64,000 bases of DNA from Naasia sp. Lineage in GTDB: Bacteria > Actinomycetota > Actinomycetes > Actinomycetales > Microbacteriaceae. Position 1 is the stretch's first letter. Each line of letters opens with the position of its first letter. Position numbers and translations under genes: made by a program. Below, piece after piece: positions 16,711 to 24,847 of the stretch. Location: NCBI RefSeq assembly GCF_025465545.1, contig NZ_JAODMK010000040.1, positions 62,001-126,000 of the forward strand. The letters run 5' to 3'. A model generated the notes under the pieces. The model was not told the origin of the DNA and ran no database searches. It saw nothing but the letters and a program-made list of their open reading frames with translations.

Positions 16711-17190
16711 CTACCGTTGCAGGACCGGGCGCCGCCTGTCCACTTGGCGTGCACGCGCGGCCCGCCGGAGCTCGCGCGCCTTGGCTGCCGTGAGGATCAG
16801 CACGCCGATCGCTCCGAGGACGGCCCCGATCGAGTTGGAGAGCACGTCTCGGGCGTCGGCCACCCGGGAGGGGAAGAACAGGTACTGAGCCACCTCGATC
16901 ACCAGGGAGAGCCCGATGCCGAGGAGCATCGCGAGCCACCACCTGCCGCGGCCGAGCAGGAGCACGAAGAACATCCCGATGGGGAAGAACATGGCGATGT
17001 TCGCGGCGAACTCGACGTCGGCGTAGTCGATCCAGTGCGTGCCCGGCAGGCGGTTGAGCACGTCGAGCACCGTCCGGACGAACCCGTCTGTGCCGTCTCC
17101 GAGCGGAAGCTCGGGCGACAGCGTCACCCAGCCCACGAAGCCGAGGTAGGCGAACGTCACCACGGTGAGGAGGGGATGACGCCGGAACAT
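16711..17190 (-). CDS. VanZ family membrane protein
   Basis: 159 residues with four predicted membrane helices. VanZ hallmarks are the DVEFAANIAMFFPIGMFF segment and LSLVIEVAQYLFFPSRVADARDVLSNSIGAVLGA. In enterococci VanZ gives low-level teicoplanin resistance; actinobacterial homologues are mostly uncharacterised envelope proteins. It is the first gene of the operon with the hydrolase and apt. The ATG follows a run of G residues that can act as SD. Confidence 0.88.
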   Translation of the reverse strand: MFRRHPLLTVVTFAYLGFVGWVTLSPELPLGDGTDGFVRTVLDVLNRLPGTHWIDYADVEFAANIAMFFPIGMFFVLLLGRGRWWLAMLLGIGLSLVIEVAQYLFFPSRVADARDVLSNSIGAVLGAIGVLILTAAKARELRRAARARQVDRRRPVLQR

Positions 17191-17234
17191 CCCCCCATCC
17201 TGGGTGACGCTCCTTGGCGTCGGCAGGGGAATCG

Positions 17235-17270
17235 CGCAGAAGGCGCGATGCGAGCGGCGCGCCTTCTGCG
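17235..17270. terminator. Hairpin downstream of helD
   Basis: Perfect 13-bp inverted repeat (CGCAGAAGGCGCG) with a ten-base loop between the helD stop and the vanZ start, both on the minus strand. No U-tract follows, so it is a probable but not proven terminator. Confidence 0.5.
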
Positions 17271-17303
17271 ACGCTCCGGCTCGGCGGCGTCAGGCGGGCA
17301 GCG

Positions 17304-19529
17304 TCAGGGCGCCGACGGCCGGACCACGGTGAGCCGCTGCGTGGACCTGGTGAGGGCCACGTAGAGCGAGCTGGCTCCGCGGGGCTCTGCCGCGACGATC
17401 CCCTCCGGGTCGACGACGACCACGGCATCGAACTCGAGGCCCTTCGCGGTGTGCGGATTCAGCACGGTGATGGGCCGGGACAGCGTGTCGAGCCCGAAGC
17501 CGACGTCGGCGCCGAACCGGGCCGCGAGCGCGTCGTGCAGGGCGCGCACGCGGCCCGCGGCGGCGACGACGACGAGAGTGCCGCTGTCGTCGATGTCGCG
17601 GTCCCCGGCGACCGCGTCGACCACGGCGGCCGGCAGCCGGTCCTGGTCGACCGTGAGGTCGATCGGCTCCCACTGGGACTCCCGCACCGAGCGCGAGGCG
17701 GTGATCGCGAGGCCGTGCCGGCGGGCGGACTCCTCGGCGATGCCGGCGATCTGTGCGGGCGTGCGGTAGTTGACCGTCAGCTCCTCGAGGCGGAAGTCGT
17801 TCGTGAGCGGCCGGATGGCGTCGGCCCAGTTGGACGCCGCGGACACCGAGCTCGCCTGGGCGATGTCGCCGACGATCGTGAAGGAGCGGAGCGGCGCCCG
17901 GCGGCGAAGGAGCCGCCACTGCATCGGTGAGAGCTCCTGCGCCTCGTCGACCACGACGTGGCCGTAGGTCCAGGTGCGGTCGGTGGACGCCCGCTCGGCC
18001 GCGGTCAGCCGCGGCCCCGATTCGGCGAAGTTGTCGGCGAGCGCCTCGGCGCTCACCATCCCCTCGACATCCATGTTGCGGATGGCGTTCTCCGCGTTCT
18101 CCAGGTCCATGGACCGCTGGCGTCGCTCCGCCTCCTCCCGGGCACCGGACTCGCTGGGTGCGTCGCCGAGCAGCTCTGCGGCCTCGTCGAGGAGCGGGAC
18201 GTCCGCCACAGTGAAGGGCGCCTCGCGGGGCCGGGCGAGCAGTGCGCGGCGCTCCTCCGGCCAGGTCGGGGTGAGCCTGGCGAGCCAGGACGGCCGGGCG
18301 TAGAGGTCGGCGAGCAGCTTCTGGGGCGTGAGCGGGAGCCACGCCGTGTTGAGCAGCACCCGCACGTCGTGGCTGGTGCGCAGATCCTCCCGCAGCATCC
18401 GGAGGTCGTCCTCCTCGAGCGTGTCGCCGTCCGCCCGGAGCTGCCCGGCAAGCGCCGAGGTGAGGGCGCCGAGGGCGGTCCCGACAAAGGTGACCCTGGC
18501 CTCGTTGTGCGGCTTGCGCGTCTCCTGCGCACGGCGGATGGCTCGAGCGATCAGCTCCGGCTCCACGACCAGGCGCTCGCCGTTCACGTCGACCGTCTGC
18601 GGCCCGGCCGGCGCCACCTGACGGGACTGCACCGCCCGCTTGAGCAGCTCGGCCATCCGCGTGGAGCCCTTGAGCGCGCCGGCTCGCGGCTCGTCCTCGA
18701 CCTGGGTGTCGAGCCCCGGGTAGAGCTGGCCGACGCTCGAGAGCACCACGCCCGTCTCGCCGAGGGACGGCAGCACCTGCTCGATGTACTGCAGGAAGCT
18801 GCGGGACGGGCCCACCACCAGGAGTCCCGAGGAGGAGAGTCGCTCCCGGTGCGTGTACAGCAGGTAGGCGGCCCGGTGCAGCGCCACGGCCGTCTTGCCC
18901 GTGCCTGGGCCGCCCTGCACCACGAGGACGCCACGCAGCTCGGAGCGGATGATCCGGTCCTGCTCCGCCTGGATCGTGCCCACGATGTCGTGCATGCGCC
19001 CGGTGCGCTGGGCGGTGAGGGCGGCCATCAGCGCGCTCTCCCCCGACAGCGGGCGGTCGTCGTCCGGCCTGCCGACGCCGAAGACCTCGTCCTCGATGCG
19101 GGTCACCGCGCGCCCGTCGGTGCTGAGATGCCTGCGGGCGCGGATGCCCAGCGGCTGCGCGGCGGTCGCCTGGTAGAAGGCGCTGGCCTGAGGCACGCGC
19201 CAGTCCAGCAGGATGGGCTGGAGCTCCTCGTCGCGCAGGCCGATCCGGCCGATGTAGCGCAGGTCCCCGTCCTCCGCCTCGAGCCTGCCGAAGGCGAGCC
19301 GATCGTCGACCTCCCGGAGCTGGGCCAGGCGGTCCTCGAAGATGCGGGCCATCGCGTCGCGCTCGGATCGGTTCTGGTGCGTGCCGCCCTGCTGGCCGAG
19401 CCGGACCCGGTCGAGCTCGCGCCTGGTCTCCGCCTTGACCGCATCGAGACGCTCGTAGAGCCGCGACAGGTACTGCTGCTCGCGGTCGAGCTCCCGGGCC
19501 ATGCCCGAAGTCCGCGCGTCCGTCGTCAC
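17304..19529 (-). CDS. helD: HelD-type RNA polymerase-recycling helicase
   Basis: About 741 residues, UvrD/Rep-like superfamily 1. The N-terminal coiled coil (MARELDREQQYLSRLYERLDAV region, ~80 residues) is the part that enters RNA polymerase in HelD proteins. Motifs: I GGPGTGKTAVALHRA, II VVDEAQELSPMQWR, III-like GDIAQASS, IV VNYRTPAQI, V HTAKGLEFDAVVVVDPE, VI LYVALTRSTQRLTVV. The LLDWRVPQASAFYQAT segment is typical of HelD. In mycobacteria such class II HelD proteins release stalled polymerase and some confer rifamycin resistance. The start is ambiguous: GTG 19541, GTG 19529 or ATG 19502. Confidence 0.88.
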   Translation of the reverse strand: MTTDARTSGMARELDREQQYLSRLYERLDAVKAETRRELDRVRLGQQGGTHQNRSERDAMARIFEDRLAQLREVDDRLAFGRLEAEDGDLRYIGRIGLRDEELQPILLDWRVPQASAFYQATAAQPLGIRARRHLSTDGRAVTRIEDEVFGVGRPDDDRPLSGESALMAALTAQRTGRMHDIVGTIQAEQDRIIRSELRGVLVVQGGPGTGKTAVALHRAAYLLYTHRERLSSSGLLVVGPSRSFLQYIEQVLPSLGETGVVLSSVGQLYPGLDTQVEDEPRAGALKGSTRMAELLKRAVQSRQVAPAGPQTVDVNGERLVVEPELIARAIRRAQETRKPHNEARVTFVGTALGALTSALAGQLRADGDTLEEDDLRMLREDLRTSHDVRVLLNTAWLPLTPQKLLADLYARPSWLARLTPTWPEERRALLARPREAPFTVADVPLLDEAAELLGDAPSESGAREEAERRQRSMDLENAENAIRNMDVEGMVSAEALADNFAESGPRLTAAERASTDRTWTYGHVVVDEAQELSPMQWRLLRRRAPLRSFTIVGDIAQASSVSAASNWADAIRPLTNDFRLEELTVNYRTPAQIAGIAEESARRHGLAITASRSVRESQWEPIDLTVDQDRLPAAVVDAVAGDRDIDDSGTLVVVAAAGRVRALHDALAARFGADVGFGLDTLSRPITVLNPHTAKGLEFDAVVVVDPEGIVAAEPRGASSLYVALTRSTQRLTVVRPSAP

Positions 19530-19616
19530 CCTGCACCCCACTTCATGGCCGCGTCGTGCGCCTGACGGCGCGACCGCGGCTCGTGGAAAATCCGGGGATC
19601 GAGTCTACTTCGTCCG

Positions 19617-20132
19617 TCAGGACGCCGCTTGCTGTTCCGGCTCGCCGCGGAGGATCTCGTCGGCGCGCGCGCAGGAGGCCGGGTTGAGCATGTCGACGAT
19701 GCGCACTGACGCGGCGGCCAGCACGGCCTTCTCCTCCTCGGTGAGCAGGTCGAAGAACAGCCGGCGGAGCTCCGTGGCGTTCCCGCGAGACGCGTTGAGG
19801 ATGGCGCGACGGCCGTCGGGCAGCAGCACGACCCAGGTCCCGCGGAGATCGGTCGGGCACTCGCGCCGCTCGACCAGGCCTCGGGCAGCCATGCGCGTCA
19901 CCTGGTGCGAGATGCGGCTCTTCTCCCAGCCCAGGAGCTCAGCGAGGTTCCCGGCCCGGAGCTGACTGTCGGCGGCGTGGAAGAGCGAGAGGAGAATCTC
20001 GAAGTCCGCTCCGGAGATGCCGGCATCCTGCTGCAGCCGGTGCTCCAGCGCACGGTCGAGCTCGCGGCGCATGGCGACGAACGAGCGCCAGACCGCCCAG
20101 TCGGCATCGCCGATGTCGCTCACCTCGCTCAC
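19617..20132 (-). CDS. MarR-family transcriptional regulator
   Basis: 171 residues, winged-helix dimer. The recognition region LAELLGWEKSRISHQVTRMAARGLVERRECPTDLRGTWVVLLPDGRRAI has the D-x-R wing motif. It faces the flavoprotein gene at 20224 and a strong operator lies between (20156-20196), so it very probably represses that gene and itself. GTG 20132 sits six bases after a TAGCCT box, so the message is leaderless. Its ligand may be an electrophile, quinone or oxidant, judged from the target. Confidence 0.9.
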   Translation of the reverse strand: MSEVSDIGDADWAVWRSFVAMRRELDRALEHRLQQDAGISGADFEILLSLFHAADSQLRAGNLAELLGWEKSRISHQVTRMAARGLVERRECPTDLRGTWVVLLPDGRRAILNASRGNATELRRLFFDLLTEEEKAVLAAASVRIVDMLNPASCARADEILRGEPEQQAAS

Positions 20133-20138
20133 CGGCTC

Positions 20139-20144
20139 AGGCTA
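20139..20144 (-). promoter_or_regulatory. -10 box of leaderless marR gene
   Basis: TAGCCT, six bases, then GTG 20132. The expected -35 position falls inside the left operator arm, so repressor binding would block it. Confidence 0.5.
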
Positions 20145-20155
20145 CCAGGGTCAAG

Positions 20156-20196
20156 TTGACACGTCACCTATTTCCTCCATACTGGTGACGCGTCAA
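20156..20196. promoter_or_regulatory. MarR operator and flavoprotein promoter
   Basis: Two 13-bp arms, TTGACACGTCACC (20156-20168) and GGTGACGCGTCAA (20184-20196), form an inverted repeat with one mismatch. Each arm contains a near-palindrome TGACRCGTCA. The left arm includes TTGACA as a -35, and TACTGG (20180-20185, 18-base spacing) as -10 overlaps the right arm, so binding would shut the plus-strand promoter. Confidence 0.7.
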
Positions 20197-20223
20197 CAAA
20201 CGCCAGAACCAACAAGGAGCACA

Positions 20224-20793
20224 GTGCCTGACCTCAAGATCGCCATCATCCTCGGCAGCACCCGTCCCGGCCGCAACGGCGAAGCCGTCGCCAAGTGGGT
20301 CCTCGACAAGGCGAGCGCCCGCACCGCCGCGACCTACGAGCTCATCGACCTCGTCGACTTCCCGCTCCCGCACCTCGATGAGGCCGTTCCGCCCTCGATG
20401 GGCCAGTACGCCGGCGAGCACACCAAGGCGTGGGCCGAGAAGATCGCGGGCTACGACGGCTACGTCTTCGTCACCCCGGAGTACAACCACAGCACCTCCG
20501 GCGTGCTGAAGAACGCGATCGACTACCTCTACGCCGAGTGGAACAACAAGGCGGCCGCCTTCGTCGCGTACGGCTCCCTCGGCGGCGCCCGCGCGATCGA
20601 GCACCTGCGGGGCATCTCCGCCGAGCTGCAGATCGCCGACGTGCGCCAGCAGCTCAGCTTCTCGCTCTTCACCGACTTCCAGAACTTCTCGACCTTCGCT
20701 CCCGGCCCTCAGTACGAGGCCGCCGCGATCGTGATGTTCGACCAGCTGGAGTCGTGGGCGACCGCCATGAGGACAGTCCGCGCCGCCGCCTGA
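20224..20793 (+). CDS. NAD(P)H-dependent FMN reductase / quinone reductase
   Basis: 189 residues with the flavodoxin-like NADPH-FMN reductase fold. Motifs: IILGSTRPGRNGEAVAKWV (FMN phosphate loop), VFVTPEYNHSTSGVLKNAIDYLY (the PEYN[HG]S flavin motif) and YGSLGGARAIEHLR. The GTG start has an AAGGAG site. It is controlled by the divergent MarR protein through the operator at 20156-20196 and ends before a strong terminator. A role in quinone or electrophile detoxification is inferred from the regulation. Confidence 0.9.
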   Translation: MPDLKIAIILGSTRPGRNGEAVAKWVLDKASARTAATYELIDLVDFPLPHLDEAVPPSMGQYAGEHTKAWAEKIAGYDGYVFVTPEYNHSTSGVLKNAIDYLYAEWNNKAAAFVAYGSLGGARAIEHLRGISAELQIADVRQQLSFSLFTDFQNFSTFAPGPQYEAAAIVMFDQLESWATAMRTVRAAA

Positions 20794-20808
20794 TCCCCGC
20801 TGCGCACT

Positions 20809-20845
20809 GCCGTCGCCCGAGCGCTCTCAGCGCTCGGGCGACGGC
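20809..20845. terminator. Bidirectional terminator
   Basis: Perfect 17-bp arms (starting GCCGTCGCCCGAGCGCT) with a three-base loop, between the convergent flavoprotein and DUF1353 genes. There is no U-tract in either direction. Confidence 0.65.
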
Positions 20846-20855
20846 GCGTTCGGCG

Positions 20856-21641
20856 TCAGCGCCCGTCGCCCGCTTCCCGCACCCGGCGAGCGGCACGCTC
20901 CTTGGCGCGGCGGGTTCGCCCGAGCGGACCGGACTTCGGTCGGGGCCCCCGTCGGCCGCCGAGCAGCCACCCGGCGAGCTCCAGCACCAGAAGCAGGCAC
21001 TGGCCGAGGATCGCCACGATCGCGACGGGCAGGAACAGCACGCCCGAATAGCTGAGGATCCGCACCGGTGACCCGTCGCGTCCCCAGGCGAGCGAGGCCA
21101 GCGCCGGCAGGGCGAGAAGGGCGAGGCCGGGCCAGCCGAGGAGCCCGGAGAGCCCCAGCCAGATCGCCGCGATGCCGGCGAGCACCTGCAGAGCGAGCAG
21201 AACCGCCTGCCAGCGCCGGGCACCCCAGTAGCGCTCGACCGACACGGCCGACCAGAGGAGCGCGGTGCGCAGCGGAGTCGTCCCCGTCTCCCGGAGCGCC
21301 ACCTTGAAGATGCGGTCGGCCTCACGGCGCTGCGCGATCCACACCCGGGTGTCGGGATTCAGCGACTCCCACCACAGCTGGTCGTGCAGCAGCGCGGGCG
21401 CGGTCTGCCTGCCGTGACTGGAGATCAGACCCCACAGGAACGTCGGCACCGACGCGAGATCGGTCGCATTCGAGCCCTTCGCGGGGCGGTGTTCGTCGTG
21501 CGCGCGCACCACGATGCGCTCCTCCTCCGGCCTGCCCTGCTCCAGGTAGCTGAAGGGTCGGAGCAGCTGGAAGGTGCCGGGAGCGCGCTGCAGGAGCGCG
21601 ACGCGATCCAGCCGTCTGCCGTCCTCGCGGAAGAAGGGCAC
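20856..21641 (-). CDS. DUF1353 family membrane protein
   Basis: About 261 residues. The N-terminal half has the DUF1353 signature: SNATDLASVPTFLWGLI followed by APALLHDQLWW; the C-terminal half adds about four membrane helices and a basic tail. DUF1353 is known mostly from phage and bacterial proteins of unknown function. The GTG at 21641 is preferred because a GGGGAGG site lies just upstream and a short leader frame ends two bases before it. An upstream in-frame GTG at 21692 is the alternative (278 residues). Confidence 0.75.
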   Translation of the reverse strand: MPFFREDGRRLDRVALLQRAPGTFQLLRPFSYLEQGRPEEERIVVRAHDEHRPAKGSNATDLASVPTFLWGLISSHGRQTAPALLHDQLWWESLNPDTRVWIAQRREADRIFKVALRETGTTPLRTALLWSAVSVERYWGARRWQAVLLALQVLAGIAAIWLGLSGLLGWPGLALLALPALASLAWGRDGSPVRILSYSGVLFLPVAIVAILGQCLLLVLELAGWLLGGRRGPRPKSGPLGRTRRAKERAARRVREAGDGR

Positions 21642-21642
21642 G

Positions 21643-21705
21643 TCAGCACCTCCCCACTCGGCACGCGGCGGACCGGCGCGCACTCTGCTCACCGCTGCCC
21701 GTCAT
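21643..21705 (-). CDS. Candidate leaderless 20-codon leader peptide
   Basis: An ATG six bases after TAGGCT opens a 20-codon frame that is out of register with DUF1353 and ends in TGA one base before its GTG start. The peptide is Ser/Arg-rich with two late cysteines. Termination so close to the SD and start suggests translational coupling or attenuation. No conservation data support it. Confidence 0.35.
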   Translation of the reverse strand: MTGSGEQSARRSAACRVGRC

Positions 21706-21711
21706 CGCCTC

Positions 21712-21717
21712 AGCCTA
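21712..21717 (-). promoter_or_regulatory. -10 box upstream of DUF1353 leader
   Basis: TAGGCT, six bases, then ATG 21705. Confidence 0.45.
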
Positions 21718-21806
21718 GAAGCGCCGGCCTGGCGACTGGGGCGGCGAACTGGGGCGCGGCAAGGTCTTGTCGCACCCGGCGGATCGGCGCATTCTGGAAC
21801 CACTAG

Positions 21807-21869
21807 AAGAACTCGTCGGACCAGGCGCGTCGGAGGCATCGCCCCGCCACTGGCCGACGAGTTCTTTTT
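21807..21869 (+). ncRNA. Possible short RNA or orphan intrinsic terminator
   Basis: Arms AAGAACTCGTCGG (21807-21819) and its complement (21854-21866) pair perfectly and the second runs into TTTTT, so this is a canonical plus-strand terminator. No plus-strand gene precedes it. A TTGTCG-N17-CATTCT promoter-like pair at 21767-21795 would start a transcript near 21802, giving an RNA of about 68 bases. Confidence 0.4.
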
Positions 21870-21925
21870 GTCCGCCCCGATCCGTTCGTGCTCCTGACGC
21901 TCGCGAACCGGGGGGAGGGCTCAGG

Positions 21926-22297
21926 TCAGGAGACGCCGAGCAGGTCGATCACGAAGATCAGCGTCTTGCCGCTCAGGCGGTGGCCGCCTCCCGCGGGGCC
22001 GTAGGCGAGTGCCGCCGGCACCACGAGCTTCCGCCGTCCGCCCACCTTCATGCCGGGGATGCCCTGCTGCCATCCCGCGATGAGGCTGGTGAGGGGGAAG
22101 TTGATCGACTGCCCGCGACCCCAGGACGAGTCGAACTCCTCGCCGGTGTCGTACTCGACGCCGAGGTAGTGCACATTGACGGTGGATCGGGGCGCGGCCT
22201 CCTGGCCGTCGCCGACCACGATGTCGGTCACCTCCAGCGAGGTGGGGGCGGGGCCTTCCGGCGCGTCGATTTCGGGCTTGGCACTGAGATCAGTCAT
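21926..22297 (-). CDS. FKBP-type peptidyl-prolyl isomerase
   Basis: 123 residues, a single cytoplasmic FKBP domain catalysing proline cis-trans isomerisation. The hallmark residues appear in order: VNVHYLGVEYDTGEEFDSSW, FPLTSLIAGWQQGIPGMKVGGRRKLVVPAALAYG and LIFVIDLL. No signal peptide is present. ATG 22297 is used; a TTG at 22309 would add four residues. It is divergent from the M50 protease gene, with 26 bases between the starts. Confidence 0.93.
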   Translation of the reverse strand: MTDLSAKPEIDAPEGPAPTSLEVTDIVVGDGQEAAPRSTVNVHYLGVEYDTGEEFDSSWGRGQSINFPLTSLIAGWQQGIPGMKVGGRRKLVVPAALAYGPAGGGHRLSGKTLIFVIDLLGVS

Positions 22298-22311
22298 GCG
22301 GTCAGTCAAGC

Positions 22312-22317
22312 GAGAAT
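22312..22317 (+). promoter_or_regulatory. Possible -10 box of leaderless M50 gene
   Basis: GAGAAT, six bases, then GTG 22324; no SD. Confidence 0.35.
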
Positions 22318-22323
22318 GGCCGG

Positions 22324-23052
22324 GTGGAGCAACTCGGGGACCTGTGGGGGCGGGTGCTCCAGACGAGTGCTCCCCTGGAACCGGCGGCGACGATCGCCGC
22401 GCTGGTCGTGGCAGCAGCCGCCGTCCTGACTCCCGTGTGGCGGGTGGCGCGGCACGCGGTGACCCTGGTGCACGAGGCCGGCCATGGCTTCGCGGCGACC
22501 GTGACCGGGCGCAGACTGAGCGGCATACGGCTGCATTCGGACACGTCAGGAGTCACTGTCAGCGTCGGCAGGCCCAGCGGACCGGGCATGGTGCTCACTC
22601 TGCTGGCCGGGTATCCGGCGGCCGGACTGGTCGGGCTCGGCGCCGCCTGGCTCGTGGGTCTCGGGCACGCGACGGGCGCGCTCTGGGCGCTGCTCGTCCT
22701 CGTCGTGCTCGTGCTGGTGCAGATCCGCAACTGGTTCGGGCTCTGGTCGGCGCTCGTCGCGGGCGGCGGAGTCTTCGCGGTGACCTGGCTGGCGCCTGCG
22801 GACTGGCTGCCGCTCGTGGCGGTGGCCGTGTCGGGCTTCCTCCTGCTGGGCTCGGTGCGCACCACCCTCGAGCTGCAGGGAGCGCGACGGCGGCAGGGAA
22901 GGTCCCGTCGCGGCAGCAGCGACGCCGACCAGCTGGCGCGGGTCACCGGCGTGCCGGGCGCGCTGTGGGTGACCCTCTTCCTCCTCGCCGGCACGGCATG
23001 CCTGGCGCTCGGCGTCGTCCTGCTGCTGCGCCTGCCCCTGCCCTGGGGCTAG
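22324..23052 (+). CDS. M50 family membrane metallopeptidase
   Basis: 242 residues, about six membrane helices. The zinc motif is VTLVHEAGHGFAA (HExxH) in the second helix region, and a later DxDG-like third ligand is not obvious; the family (M50B-like) often uses an asparagine or aspartate further on. Residues ~190-205 form a cytoplasmic basic loop. Targets are unknown; site-2 protease relatives cleave membrane-bound anti-sigma factors. It ends four bases inside the convergent PrsW-like gene. Confidence 0.83.
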   Translation: MEQLGDLWGRVLQTSAPLEPAATIAALVVAAAAVLTPVWRVARHAVTLVHEAGHGFAATVTGRRLSGIRLHSDTSGVTVSVGRPSGPGMVLTLLAGYPAAGLVGLGAAWLVGLGHATGALWALLVLVVLVLVQIRNWFGLWSALVAGGGVFAVTWLAPADWLPLVAVAVSGFLLLGSVRTTLELQGARRRQGRSRRGSSDADQLARVTGVPGALWVTLFLLAGTACLALGVVLLLRLPLPWG

Positions 23053-24227
23053 CTCACCAGTGCCCTGCGGTCCTCGCTGATCGACACGAGCAGCGACTGC
23101 TCATCGGGAGCCGAGCCGATCGCCGATCGGCCCACGACCAGCCGGTGCCGGGTGTGTGCCAGGCGGGTGGAGTCGCGCACGAAGCGCCTCATCGCGCCCA
23201 CCCGGCTGGAGCCGTCCGCAGCGGCGGGCTGCGACCGCGCCCAGGCGAGCGCCCTGCGGCGCCCCGTCCAGGTGGAGAGGAGGTCCACCTCCCCCGGCGT
23301 GAACCAGCCGACCTCCGCGTACTCCGCCAGGTGCGCGCGGGTGATGGCGCGCTCATGGCGGCGGAGGAGCACGACGAGCACCACGGCGAGCAGGAACAGC
23401 GGCACCTGCACGAGCAGGTAGTAGCTGATCAGGTCGGTGACGAAGTAGAACGCGCCGTTCCAGAGCGCGTGGAGCATCACGGCGGGGATCAGGCCGAGCA
23501 GGAAGAACCCGATCGCGCCGATGGGGCCGGTGCGCCGGGCGGCGAGACCCAGGGCGAGTCCGGTGCAGGTCGTGAACATCACGTGCGCGAACGGCGAGAA
23601 GATGCCGCGCACGAGCAGGGTGCTGCCCAGCTGAGTGCTGCCGCCCTCCACCAGGGAGTTGCCGAAGTAGAGGATGTTCTCAGTGAAGGCGAAGCCTCCC
23701 GCGACAGTGGCGGCGTACACGACTCCGTCGAGCGGGCCGTCGAAGTAGCGGCGCGCGAACCACAGGATCAGCAGCACCCCGAAGCCCTTCGCGCCCTCCT
23801 CGACGAGTGGCGCCTGCACCACGGAGGCGGTGAACTCGCTGGGGGCGGGTCCGCCCGCCGACGCGGAGATCTGCAGCGACAGGTCGACCAGCAGCGCGAT
23901 GACGACGGACGCGCCGGCGCCCCAGAGGAAGGCGAACCAGAGCGCCGTTCGCGGCTCGGGCTCCCAGCGGTCGATCCAGCGGACCGTGAGGAGCACGATC
24001 ACGAGCGGCACGAGGGCGGACACCGCCGCTATCCCCACCCCGGCGACCCCGAATGCCACGGCGAAGTAGGCCAGCACCGCCAGCAGCAGGAAGGCCCCGA
24101 TCACGATGCCGAGCGCGGCGAGCACCACCGCAGCAGTGCCTGCGCGCGCGGGCTGGCCGTTCTCCCAGAGGGGGTGGACGGGGGCGGGAGCGCCGGCGGG
24201 AGCGCCGTGGCCATTCAGGCTCGTCAT
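23049..24227 (-). CDS. PrsW-family intramembrane metalloprotease
   Basis: 392 residues with about eight membrane helices. The PrsW signatures are present: VVQAPLVEEGAKGFGVLL (E-E-x-x-K), GFAFTENILYFGNSL (F-x-x-x-E-N) and SPFAHVMFTTCTG plus MLHALWNG histidines. Bacillus PrsW cleaves the anti-sigma factor RsiW; the target here is unknown. The C-terminal ~90 residues are cytoplasmic and charged. TATGGT six bases before ATG 24227 indicates a leaderless message and fixes the start. Confidence 0.9.
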   Translation of the reverse strand: MTSLNGHGAPAGAPAPVHPLWENGQPARAGTAAVVLAALGIVIGAFLLLAVLAYFAVAFGVAGVGIAAVSALVPLVIVLLTVRWIDRWEPEPRTALWFAFLWGAGASVVIALLVDLSLQISASAGGPAPSEFTASVVQAPLVEEGAKGFGVLLILWFARRYFDGPLDGVVYAATVAGGFAFTENILYFGNSLVEGGSTQLGSTLLVRGIFSPFAHVMFTTCTGLALGLAARRTGPIGAIGFFLLGLIPAVMLHALWNGAFYFVTDLISYYLLVQVPLFLLAVVLVVLLRRHERAITRAHLAEYAEVGWFTPGEVDLLSTWTGRRRALAWARSQPAAADGSSRVGAMRRFVRDSTRLAHTRHRLVVGRSAIGSAPDEQSLLVSISEDRRALVS

Positions 24228-24233
24228 GGGGAC

Positions 24234-24239
24234 ACCATA
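24234..24239 (-). promoter_or_regulatory. -10 box of leaderless prsW-like gene
   Basis: TATGGT, six bases, then ATG 24227. Confidence 0.5.
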
Positions 24240-24405
24240 TCGGCGCAGCAGGGCCCTCCGAAGGTTGTTCCGACCGGCATCGCGCCCTCTGATGGGGCGG
24301 GCCAGGCGCGGGAGCGGGAATCGTGCGCCGTACCCCGCGAAACGCCCCCGTCCGCGCGCCCCCGAAACGCCCACTTAGCGCAGGAACACGCGGAACGCAC
24401 GGGGC

Positions 24406-24436
24406 TTGACTTCTCGCACACGGACGCGATTAGCCT
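24406..24436 (+). promoter_or_regulatory. Promoter candidate for the 24514 gene
   Basis: TTGACT (24406-24411) and TAGCCT (24431-24436) with 19-base spacing; the gene then has a normal SD, so a leader of about 70 bases is expected. Confidence 0.35.
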
Positions 24437-24513
24437 GTCGAATTATTGTTGTCGTACCCCAATGGCGGGAGTACGGTTGAGCACTGCACGGCGTCGTGCG
24501 AGGGGAGCCAGCC

Positions 24514-24816
24514 ATGAGCATCAACAGGACTGCGGAAGCAGATCGCCCGATGGATCAGTACGACCAGAGCAGGCAGTACCACCCCTTCGCCAAGCAGATC
24601 GACGACGACCAGTGGATCGTCGAGGTGCCAGGGGCTGAGCGTCCGCTGGGCTTCGTCCGCGCTCGGGTGTCGGTCGCGACCGGGCAGCTCGAGTTCGTGG
24701 TGTTCCCGTGGCATGACGAGTCGATCACGGTGTCCCCGTACGACGGTTCGCACCCCACGCTCTTCCACGCGGTCTCCTGGCTGCGGTGGCGGATGAGCGG
24801 CCAGATCTTCTTCTGA
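24514..24816 (+). CDS. Small hypothetical protein (100 aa)
   Basis: Not recognised. It starts at ATG 24514 behind an AGGGGAG site. The sequence is soluble and aromatic-rich (YDQSRQYHPFAKQIDDDQWIVEVPG and HAVSWLRWRMSGQIFF), apparently a single compact domain. Upstream lies a 240-base AT-richer region with a likely promoter, so it is expressed on its own. It ends just before the family A palindrome at 24854. Confidence 0.6.
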   Translation: MSINRTAEADRPMDQYDQSRQYHPFAKQIDDDQWIVEVPGAERPLGFVRARVSVATGQLEFVVFPWHDESITVSPYDGSHPTLFHAVSWLRWRMSGQIFF

Positions 24817-24847
24817 CCCCTGGGCCATCCTCCCCGCGCAGACGAGC

